A stretch of 17,233 bases of DNA from Cerioporus squamosus (lineage: Eukaryota > Basidiomycota > Agaricomycetes > Polyporales > Polyporaceae), in NCBI GenBank assembly GCA_022592435.1, contig JABYQS010000606.1, forward strand, positions 1-17,233, written 5' to 3'. The notes beneath the pieces were generated by a model. It was not told the origin of the DNA and searched no databases. It saw only the letters and a list, made by a program, of their open reading frames with translations. This document shows positions 9,353 through 17,233 of this stretch, one piece after another (position 1 is the first letter of the stretch; the number at the start of each line of letters is the position of its first letter). The position numbers and the translations under genes are program-made.

Positions 9353-9878
9353 TGAATTGGGGCACCGCGCGACGGGTCGGCCTCAACGAGTACGCGGCTG
9401 AGTGTACACCACTCGGTGCTCTCTGTCCCCCGAATGTTGGCGGAGCGATGTCCGACGACCCCCTCCCCCTCAAACGTACGGACCAGTGCCATTGAATAGG
9501 ACAAGGTTATGGGGTGCTACACAAGAGCTGCATCACCTGCGTACTGCTAGGCGCGGGGCTGCAGTTTGCCCTGGCGTTGACGCGCGCGTTTGTCCTGTAA
9601 GTATTTCATAAGACTTGCAGACTTCCTGGTTCGTCCTGACAGCGTTTCTCGGTCGCACCTGTTCGTGTCGAAGCCGACTTGCACCTCCGGAGGGACCTGT
9701 CAGCAGACGTAAGTCTCTCCGCTGGCTCGCATGTTCGATCCGGCCTGACGTGCGCGCGCAGGAGCCGGCGGGCGCACAATCGTACCATGCGCTCAAAGTG
9801 ACCAACTGTGCTGCATGGTGGCGCGCCTCAGGATACCTAAGTGGTTTCCGGATGCGCGTCGACTGGGACACAAGCTGA
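9353..9878 (+). pseudogene. Possible plus-strand gene fragment with two introns
   Basis: Two intron-like segments with good signals lie here: 9598-9644 (GTAAGT...CTGACAG) and 9710-9762 (GTAAGT, a CCTGAC branch, GCGCAG). Between them is an exon reading RFSVAPVRVEADLHLRRDL, continuing after splicing into EPAGAQSYHALK and an open frame to a TGA at about 9878. Upstream, two frames are open: one starts MNWGTARRVGLNEYAAEC at 9353, and another, hydrophobic, reads LLGAGLQFALALTRAFVL just before the first donor. I cannot decide between them and recognise no family. Confidence 0.25.
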
Positions 9879-9879
9879 T

Positions 9880-11600
9880 ACTTCGTGTCATATGCGGTAT
9901 GTCCATTCAGTTGCATGCTTGACATGTGGGATACTCACATGTGGTGTCGCGCAGTCATGATTACGGAGTGCGCTCTCGCCTCTTCTCGAGCATTCGAAGA
10001 GGACATTGCTAAACGGCGTTCTTACGCCGGCTGGAGACTACGATACGAATGCTTTGTGCATGCGCTGAGAGTATACGCACGAAAGAGGTGAACGAGAACT
10101 TGAAGAAGGTGCGGTGTCGCCGCTGAGGAATTCAATTCGACACTGATCAGAGCTGCTCACTTCCGTCAGGCATGGTATCCCAGCTACCCGTGGTCCGGGA
10201 CGTGGTTTGACAGGGAAGCATGGCAGTGACGTCCATCCGACACAGAACGGACGGACTACGGGGCAGGGTTCTTCGGACTCCCTGTCCTGTATGCCCGCCG
10301 AGTCTTACTCTTGGCGCGACTCAAGCGCAAACTGACGATCGTTGCCATCAGACGATGAACCCCTACTCCGGAGAATGTCCCTCCCAGCACGTCTAGGTCG
10401 GCGCATGGATGGGTCGGTCAACGTACGACAGCAGCGGTCCACGGTCCTTAGACGTCACGTTGCTGAGAGTCCGAGACCATCACCTTCCCGGTCAGGTTGG
10501 AAATGCGATGGGCAGCTTCTACCGATCCCTTTCCCATCGTCTCCCAAGCATTGATGGGAAGCTACTCTCAGCTTGATCATGATACATGAGTCGCACGGGA
10601 CCTTGTGTCCTCAAGCTCGCTTGATAAGTTATCGCGAGAGCGTCGAGTCACTCCGGCCAGAGTATGCGTCGACAGTTGCGTATCTGCTCGGCGGAGTAAA
10701 CAACTGGGTGGTTGATTCTCGGCGCACCAGTGCAGCCCGTGAGCCGAGTCGGTTATGTGGATGGACGGCAAGGTCCGAAAAGCCGATGTTCGCTCCAGGG
10801 CAACCATAGTGCGCGTACGCTGTGTCCATTTACGAGCTCCACTCTTCCCTCGCCCTCGAGGTTCGCCTAGTCTGCCCTCGAAGGCCCTCGGGCATCACAT
10901 CTATGTCGCGTATGCTTCCGCTGCACGCAAGGTCGTTGTCCACAACTCGACGACGTCCATGATTCTGGATATTGCAAGAGATCGCAGCATGCATGCCCGT
11001 GTTCCCTCGGCCCAAGCGACCATGTGCCGCCTCCTCTTCGTCCAACGTATTCAGGCCGGCTTCTTCCTGATACTTCGTACCTCTTCCTCGAGGTGAGCAC
11101 ACCGGAGTGAAGACGAAGCGTCAATGTTTCTCCGAGGATCCATAGCGACGGTCCATCGTTTTGTCGTGCCTGTCCGTGCATCACCAGCGCTCTCATAGAT
11201 TGCTTGTGAGACCAGGTGAGACTCTTCGCCCTCATGTGCTCAGGAGGAACACAAGGACTGACATCACGAGCAGGCCCAGCAGATGGAAGATCTGCGCGTA
11301 CTCGACCCACGCTCGTCCCGCCACATGATGCGGTGCTTGTTTGCTGGCACTTGCATATGGTGCGCGCCCTTCCTGGATAAGCATTTCTCGACTTATGCGC
11401 GGGTGGCTTTAGACCTGCGTTCCAATCGTTCGGGTCCGAGTACCTGCTTGATTCTTACAGGGTCCAACGATCCAGGACATGCGTGTTCAGTCCTGGTAGT
11501 CGAAGATAAGTTTTATCCCTAGGTACGGCCTTGTGCTCGATGCATTGGCAACGGTCTAACTCTCTTGTACGTGTCCAGATAGTACTCGCCCCATATCGAC
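9880..11600. other. Gene-poor stretch, no assignable gene
   Basis: Only short coding-like runs are visible, for example a plus-strand segment with AFEEDIAKRRSYAGWRLRYE near 9990-10050 and a minus-strand segment with ISRIMDVVELWTTTLRAAEA near 10930-10990. Small hairpins occur at 10014-10029 (CGGCGT/ACGCCG, 4-nt loop) and 10531-10560 (TTCCCATC/GATGGGAA, 14-nt loop). No gene, transposon or RNA can be supported. Confidence 0.4.
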
Positions 11601-11635
11601 TGCGCCAGCGCGCAAGGTAACAGCCCCATGTGTGC

Positions 11636-12110
11636 CAGGCGTTAGACGAACTGCTGGAGTTCGCCTCCGTTCCGAGCAGTGCCACGCTGGATGGTCAGAT
11701 ACAACGGCGACCGTCCTCGGACCTCGACACGTTCTGAAACAGACGACTATGCTGCCCGATCGAATGAGTCAGTCTCGTTCATCCGGTCTCATGGTCCAGA
11801 ACGCACGATCGGGACGCCGACAAGCACATGGAAATCCGTAGTCAGGCTGGTCAGCGCGTACGAGTGGCATGTCCACCGGACCAACATCAGAAGAGCTGGC
11901 CAAGCCTAGCAGGTCACGGCGCCTCCCGCGGGCCTCCGAAACAGGCAGGTCCTGTGTTCGCGAACACTGCCCAGTCCGACTCGCCCGCCTTCTGGCTGCC
12001 AACGCACCATGCGTCTCTCGCGTCCCGCGCAAGCCATGCAGATCTCGTCCGTCCTCCGCGCGACGTCACATCTATCAGCCCGGCCCCGGCGCGTCTCATT
12101 CGGCGGGTAT
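11636..12110 (+). pseudogene. Unidentified plus-strand coding tract
   Basis: Three consecutive plus-strand segments look coding but lie in different frames: LDELLEFASVPSSATLDGQ (about 11644-11700), TWKSVVRLVSAYEWHVHRTN (about 11830-11890) and FANTAQSDSPAFWLPTHHAS with a following Ser/Pro/Arg-rich run (about 11955-12110). The last has almost only C/G-ending codons. Joining them needs one frame change near 11735 and either an intron or another change near 11890-11930. No family is recognised. It ends about 250 bases upstream of the thaumatin-like gene, in the same orientation. Confidence 0.3.
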
Positions 12111-12278
12111 GTTCCTGTGCTCGCTGCATCCGAGCTGGAAAGGGAAATATGCATCCCAGTCATGTGCCGTCTGCTCTGCGAAGAGCACGCGTTCCTTGAT
12201 TGCCCGGTTCAGTGGGCTGTTGCAGCCTGTTGTTCGCCCCCGACAACCAACCCGAAAGCCAAGGCGCGGACCGCGAGG

Positions 12279-12286
12279 TACAAAAG
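12279..12286 (+). promoter_or_regulatory. TATA-like element of the thaumatin-like gene
   Basis: TACAAAAG lies 73 bases upstream of the ATG at 12359, close to the usual TATA position when the 5' UTR is short. Confidence 0.35.
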
Positions 12287-12358
12287 GCAGCGACATGCAC
12301 CAGGGTCTGCAGTGGACTTCGAGCCTCCTCTCCCGCGACTCGCACATCCACTACCACC

Positions 12359-13529
12359 ATGAAGAGCTTCGTCGCTGCTACCGCCCTCGCGTTCATCTCC
12401 GGCGCTGCGGCGCGTACCTTCACGGTGTACAACAACTGCCCGTTCACGATCTGGTACGTTGCTGAGTATCTTGTTCAGCGTGAAGCATGTGCTGACTTCC
12501 TTTCAGGCCTGCTGTATGTTCTGCTCGTCGACCGTTGGACTCCATGCCCTTGACTGACACTTCTGTTTAGCACTTTACCGACCCCAACAACGGCTCCCCT
12601 CGGCCTAACTATCCCACTGGGTACGCCAGCCGAGTACTTCACTACAGTGACTCCTACTTATACTTTCACAGGTGGGCTCAGAATGCCTACCAGGCCGTCT
12701 CGTTCTCAGTGCCTGACAACTGGGCTGCCGGTCGTATCTGGGTGAGTACGAGTCAGCGATGCCGATGTGACAATACTTGACCACTATCTGCAGGCTCGTC
12801 GCAACTGCGACTTCAGCGTGAACCCGGGCCCGAACTCCTGCCTGGACGGCGGCTGCAATGGCGGTCTCCAGTGTGACCCGAAGACGGGCGGCGTACGTCT
12901 TCAAGCCGTCTATGCATCCCCTTACGCTTGTGTTCTGATATACGACTTCTGTTTGTGTAGGGTGTCCCTCCTGCCACCCTTGCCGAGTTCACGCTCGGTG
13001 CCGCTGATGGCAACGATTGGTACGACGTCTCGCTCGTCGATGGTTACAACCTGCCCGTCAGGATCAGCAACAACAAGGGCTGCCACGTTGCCGACTGCCC
13101 CGTAGACCTTGGCCCGAACTGTGGGTATTCCGCCCTTCGTCCTCTGTTGGAGTCGGATGCTAATACTTCCTTCCTTGCCTCGCTTAGGTCCTTCTCAGCT
13201 CAAGGGTCCGTTCGACTCCACCGGCTTCCCGGTCGGCTGCAAGAGCGCCTGCTTGGCCGGTCTCGGCGACCCCGTTAACAACCCGAACTGCTGCACGGGT
13301 ACTCACAACACCGCGGCGACGTGCCCGCCCTCCGGCGTCCGCCTACTACTCTTACTTCAGTACGTCCATTCTCTCGCAACGCATCTCTTATTTTGCATGC
13401 TGACGGCACGCCGCGCAGAGCAAAACTGCCCGAACTCGTACCCTACGCCTACACGAGTCCAGCGGCACCGCGCTCTGGACTTGCAGCGCTAGCCAGAAGG
13501 CCGACTACACCGTCACCTTCTGCCCGTGA
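12359..13529 (+). CDS. Thaumatin-like secreted protein (GH64-TLP superfamily)
   Basis: Extracellular cysteine-rich beta-sandwich protein; relatives bind or cleave beta-1,3-glucan and act in cell-wall or defence roles. Exons: 12359-12453, 12507-12513, 12571-12620, 12672-12741, 12794-12892, 12961-13120, 13188-13359, 13419-13529. The second exon has only 7 nt and encodes the end of W plus P-A. A signal peptide (MKSFVAATALAFISGAAA, cleavage near 18/19) precedes RTFTVYNNCPFTIW. Further family landmarks: PDNWAAGRIW, NPGPNSCLDGGCNG, LAEFTL and NDWYDVSLVDGYNLP with the acidic cleft residues, then GCHVADC, GFPVGCKSAC, NCCTG and the terminal YTVTFCP. Three one-base indels spoil the 3' part: an extra C at 13339-13340 and missing G's after 13441 and after 13452. 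With these allowed for, the length is 254 residues, normal for the family. The codons between the indels are fully conserved, which favours sequence error over decay. Confidence 0.93.
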
Positions 13530-14760
13530 GAGGACTGCTTATTGGGTCGCTCCTCAATTGGCCCCTCTTCATCTCGTCGTAAAGTCAGGGAAGCACCACA
13601 CAGGTGTCGCCATCAGTTTGCACGGCGGGTCGGCGATGCTGGTAGTGGATGCAATAGCATCGGTAAATGTGGTCTCATCATGTCCTGTAATGATGTCTCT
13701 TTGGTTGGAAAGGAATGTATATCGTACACATCGTGAACTAGCTATATATCCTGTGTCACTGTGGTGCGTGCAGGACACTAAGTGTGCGCGAGAAAGCCGT
13801 GGAGTCGGCGGCCTGAGCCCGTCGCCGGACAAGCTGCTTCCAATAGGGTCGAACGTGGCCGTACCTCTTGCATGCCCTGGGGATGTTGTATAGGATAACT
13901 TCGGTTTTACTTCCGGCATATTTACAAAGTACAAGCCTTGGGTCTGCCAGTGGTTCAACTACAAGTTCAAATGGCGCTTACCGAGGGCCACTGGCACGAG
14001 GCTGTGCTTCGGGTCAGATTGCGTTCAGTTGCCTACAATCCAGTATAATCTCTCTTTCCCCGTAATCACCACGATATTGAGATGCAGAAGAAACATCTGC
14101 ATACCGTCACAGAACCACTACAGCTGCTCATACGAGGCTCAGGTATGTCACCAGTCTTGCCCTCGTCATGAGTGATCACTATGACTCGTCGCTCAAGCTC
14201 ATGCGCATGCCCTACTTCGCCACAATACAGCAAGTGACCTCCAGCACTCCCTCAAGGATTACGTCTGTGAGCCTCTGAGTCTTCTGTAGCCCTCTGTGGT
14301 AAGAACAGGTATGAATTCCTGCCCCCTCCATTATAATGACCCTGCAGCTTTAGATCTCCGCCTTGACAGCATGGATCATTAGGTTCTGCGATGCATCATA
14401 CATGGCACTGACAGCCGTCCAATACACCCTGCGGTTGCGAATAGGTGTGTACAGGTAGTCTCAGTTGAGAGCACCTACCATGACTTCGCGCAGATTTCCG
14501 CCTTTCCATGGAGCGAGTAGTGTCGAGCGACTCCACTCCTGCGAAGCCGATACATCCCAATCTTACGATGTAGGACAATGCTGCCGTCCTCATCAATCCA
14601 CATCGTATCATCCTCATCATCCTTCAAAGAACCGATGATCGCCGAAAGCCAAGTATAGGCTAGCTGAATTCACACTGACTACTCACTTAGGAAGATTCCG
14701 TGACTATGAACGTCTGTAAGATCGTTTACCGACATACCTTGGCACTAATCGCCGACATTA
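13530..14760. other. Intergenic stretch, no gene recognised
   Basis: Contains the 3' region of the thaumatin-like gene and the upstream region of the esterase. A 36-codon plus-strand frame from 14168 (MSDHYDSSLKLMRM...) and a 74-codon minus-strand frame at 14396-14620 are the best open tracts; neither has supporting motifs or splice structure. Confidence 0.45.
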
Positions 14761-14764
14761 TAGG

Positions 14765-14769
14765 CCAAT
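14765..14769 (+). promoter_or_regulatory. CCAAT box upstream of esterase
   Basis: CCAAT lies 117 bases upstream of the ATG at 14886 and about 45 bases upstream of the TATA-like element, a typical spacing for a HAP-complex site. A five-base match alone is weak; position is the main support. Confidence 0.3.
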
Positions 14770-14813
14770 GACGGGTGCATTTCGCTTGGACGCCCTCAAG
14801 AATGACGCGCAGG

Positions 14814-14822
14814 TATTTAAAT
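14814..14822 (+). promoter_or_regulatory. TATA-like element of the esterase gene
   Basis: TATTTAAAT lies 64 bases upstream of the proposed ATG at 14886. It is the best AT-rich core-promoter candidate in the region. Confidence 0.45.
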
Positions 14823-14885
14823 CGAACAGCCCTCTCCGTATGCACCAGGACTTTGCAGTCGTATACTCTTCCTGGACGCGGAGCC

Positions 14886-17233
14886 ATGCTACTCCTCTAC
14901 TGCTTTCTTTCATTCGGCTATTGCCATTACATGCGCTCTCGGGGCGCCTTCTTACCCTGCAGGTTTACCCTCCGTCAAGCTCGATGAGGCGACGGTGTAT
15001 GGGTGCACGAACACGACCAACTCATTCCTAGGCATCCCGTACGCCCAGCCTCCGTGAGTCGATTATGCCGTATCATAGATGAGGTCTAACTTCTCTCTGT
15101 GGGCTGCGCAGGGTAGGAAATCGCCGACTGGCACCGCCGGAACCCGTCCCTCCGTATACGGGTACCATCAACGCGTCTGCGTGGGGTAACTATTGCTTCA
15201 ATACGTTCACTCTGAGGACTTCCGCGCTCCCGCCCTGGACAACGCCGGAGATGCAACAGTATTATCCATATTCGACTCGCTAGTGCCTGCTCCTTTCGAC
15301 GAGGATTGCAGTGTCCTTATTTTTCTTGTCCGATGCGGATCTGACAACTCGGCCTCGGCGCAGGCTTGAATCTGAACGTCATCACTCCGACGAAGGTAAC
15401 CACGGACCAGAAGCTCCCGGTTGTCGCGGTACGTGTGGAACATCTGTACTCATGCTGGATAATGACACGTGTTCAGTATATCTTCTTCAGTATGATGCCC
15501 ATCGCAGTTCGCGTCGTAGCGTGGCGGGCTGACAATGCGTTCCAGGCGGTTTTGAATTCAGTGCCAGCTCGAAGTGAGTGTACGCGATGTCGATGTTGAC
15601 TATGCTCTCATCTCACATTTCAGTGTCGATGGAAGGGTCATGGTAAATCGGTCTATTGAAATCGGCGAACCGATCATATGGGTATCTATGAACTACCGGT
15701 ACGTACTCCATGAGTTGGTATCCGCGTGCCTCACTAATGTACGCCCCGACAGACTAGGTCGTGCGTATCAATACATCTACAAGTGTATCCGTCAGGACGT
15801 TCATGGGATTTCCCACTACAGCATACGGCTTCCTGCCAGGCAAGGCCGTCAAAGATGCGAAGGCAGGCAATCTGGGCCTCCGAGATCGTGAGCACAGACA
15901 AGCATGATAACAATATTCTTCTAACCCTCACACATCAACAACCAGAACGGCTGGCTCTGGGCTGGATTCAAAAGTATATCTCCGCTTTCGGAGGCGACCC
16001 CAGTCGAGTGACCTTGTGAGTAGCATGATCGCAGTCGCCCCTTCAGCATGCTAGTTGTCACAAATCTGATCGGCAATCTCTTTCCATCTAGGCTCGGTCT
16101 CAGTGCGGGTGCAGCATCCGCAAGCCTTCATACCGTAGCCAACGGCGGTGATACGGAAAGGCTGTTCACCGGTGTGTGGGCCGAGTCTGGGGCTCTCCAA
16201 CACATACAATGGATCGACGCACCAGCGGGACAAGCCATCTATGACAATTGCGTGTCCGCGCTGAATTGCTCTGGTGCAGCGGACTCACTGGCGTGTCTGG
16301 GAGGTGCCTAGCGAGACCTTCCAATCCGTGGTGGGCACTTCGGGTGACGCCTTCTGGTCGCTCGCTGCCGACGGGGACTTCCTCCAAGACCTACCACAGC
16401 AGGCTCTCGTCAACGGAAAGATTGCACCCGTACCTATAGTCACAGGTGAGTTGATCGCGCTCTCGTTGGGACGCTCTCGTCACATCCACAATGAAGGTAT
16501 AGCGGAAGATGATGGCACGATTGCCGCGATCGCATTTCCCGATGGCGCGTGAGTTCTACCTTGTGAAGGCCTGGCCTCGCTTTCATGCATTCACTCCGCC
16601 CTCCCTCCCGACAGGAATGACACCGTCCTAGCGGATTACATCAAAGGAGTGTACCCACGCATCTCCGAGGCAAACCTGACGCGACTACTGGATCTGTACC
16701 CGGATGATCCTGCCGTCGGTGCCCCGTATGGTACACATCAAAAGTACCAACTTGCACGGGCTACAAGAGGCTTGGATCGCTCGCCGGAGACCTGGACTTC
16801 GACTCTAACCACCGCCTGCTGTCTCGTCATCTGTCCGCGAGGCAAAACGTGTGGTCTTACTGTGCGTCTCCGAGTCCTTGGACTGCATGTGACAATTTGC
16901 TGAAACCTCCGCCAGACTACCAGCGTAACTTCATTGACGGCTTCGGGGTAGTGAGTCCTGGTGTTGGCTCCGGACGACATGCGCACGCTGACGGAACTCT
17001 TCGGGTCGTATTCAGACACACGGAACCGAGATCCCGAACATGTACGGTGGAGACATGGCAGACATGCTGATCCACTTTGCCAACTTCGGCGATCCGAATG
17101 GTCATCACCCGGGCACGTACTGGCCGAAATATAGTCCCGAGGAGCCTGTCATGCTGACCTTCCATGGCAACGACTCCCTGGGGTACAAGGCTGACAATTA
17201 CCGGGCTGAACAGATAGACTTCATCAACAACCT
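14886..17233 (+). CDS. Type-B carboxylesterase/lipase, 3' end cut by window
   Basis: Secreted alpha/beta-hydrolase of the Candida rugosa lipase/cholinesterase family, splitting carboxylic esters. Exons: 14886-15053, 15112-15310, 15364-15428, 15477-15489, 15546-15573, 15624-15698, 15753-15760, 15822-15887, 15946-16015, 16092-16445, 16503-16548, 16615-16861, 16916-16950, 17016-beyond 17233. Landmarks: a hydrophobic leader, FLGIPYAQPP, DEDCSLNLNVITP, IIWVSMNYRLGPYGF, GNLGLRD, IQKYISAFGGDPSRVT, the nucleophile elbow GLSAG (serine; E of GESAG replaced by L), EDDGT in the acid region, THGTEIPNMYGG with the catalytic His, and ADMLIHFANFGDPNG. Exons of 13 and 8 nt are required by phase. The oxyanion loop reads FSGFEF where relatives have GGGFEF. 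Frame breaks: a missing C near 15199, a shift near 16299-16302, a missing C near 16757, and possibly an extra C near 14893 that puts the leader out of frame. The family is certain; the exact N-terminus is not. Confidence 0.9.

Noticed and set aside
9533..9925. 130-codon minus-strand open frame
   Set aside because: It is antisense to a stretch with good plus-strand introns and has no recognisable features.
10531..10560. 8-bp hairpin TTCCCATC/GATGGGAA as a terminator or RNA element
   Set aside because: Short stem, 14-nt loop and no gene context; eukaryotic genes do not use such terminators.
10867..11310. 147-codon minus-strand open frame
   Set aside because: Arg/Ser/Cys-rich composition, poor codon use and no motifs; another frame in the same region looks slightly better, so neither can be supported.
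2203..17233. A secondary-metabolite or lignin-degradation gene cluster
   Set aside because: No synthase, P450, transporter or peroxidase is visible; two SDRs, one AKR, a thaumatin-like protein and an esterase are not enough to claim a cluster.
1..17233. tRNA, rRNA, CRISPR array or intact transposon
   Set aside because: No tRNA B-box-like pattern with a cloverleaf, no rRNA sequence, no regularly spaced repeats and no transposase or reverse-transcriptase motifs were seen by eye.

Overview
The window looks like nuclear DNA of a basidiomycete fungus, most likely a wood-decay Agaricomycete. Genes are split by many short introns (about 48-76 nt, mostly GTRNGT...YAG, several with a CTGAC-type branch site), codons prefer C or G in the third position, and the recognisable families (aryl-alcohol dehydrogenase-type aldo-keto reductase, classical SDRs, thaumatin-like protein, secreted type-B carboxylesterase/lipase) are typical of such fungi. 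No tRNA, rRNA, CRISPR or intact transposon was recognised. Exon models were built by hand from splice sites, intron phase and family conservation.

Layout. Bases 38-759 (-): small Pro/Ser-rich gene of unknown function, preceded at 811-984 by a cluster of a 9-bp motif (TGCAAAGCG) in both orientations. 1000-2100: no gene seen. 2203-3764 (+): aldo-keto reductase of the aryl-alcohol dehydrogenase type, eight exons. 3824-5306 (-) and 6609-8128 (-): two tandem paralogous SDR genes with the same eleven-exon structure; their similarity continues several hundred bases upstream of the start codons. Between them, about 5662-6200 (+), lies an unidentified coding tract. 8540-12110 is gene-poor but holds three stretches of coding-like sequence without a family (about 8810-9145 -, 9353-9878 +, 11636-12110 +). 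12359-13529 (+): thaumatin-like secreted protein with a 7-nt microexon. 13530-14760: no gene seen. 14886-17233 (+, cut by the window end): type-B carboxylesterase/lipase with at least fourteen exons, preceded by CCAAT and TATA-like elements.

Function. The AAD-type reductase and the first SDR are convergent with only 59 bp between stop codons. Both families reduce or oxidise carbonyls and alcohols with NAD(P)(H), so a role in handling aromatic or other aldehydes is a reasonable inference, not something the sequence proves. The thaumatin-like protein and esterase are predicted to be secreted.

The most striking general property is that several genes have perfect exon/intron architecture and conserved residues but carry isolated frame-breaking indels (one in the AKR, three in the thaumatin-like gene, at least three in the esterase, and probably several in the unidentified genes). 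Most are 1 base and sit at C/G-rich spots. Residual sequencing error is the simplest explanation; recent pseudogenisation is the alternative. I did not find convincing evidence for a novel multi-gene system.
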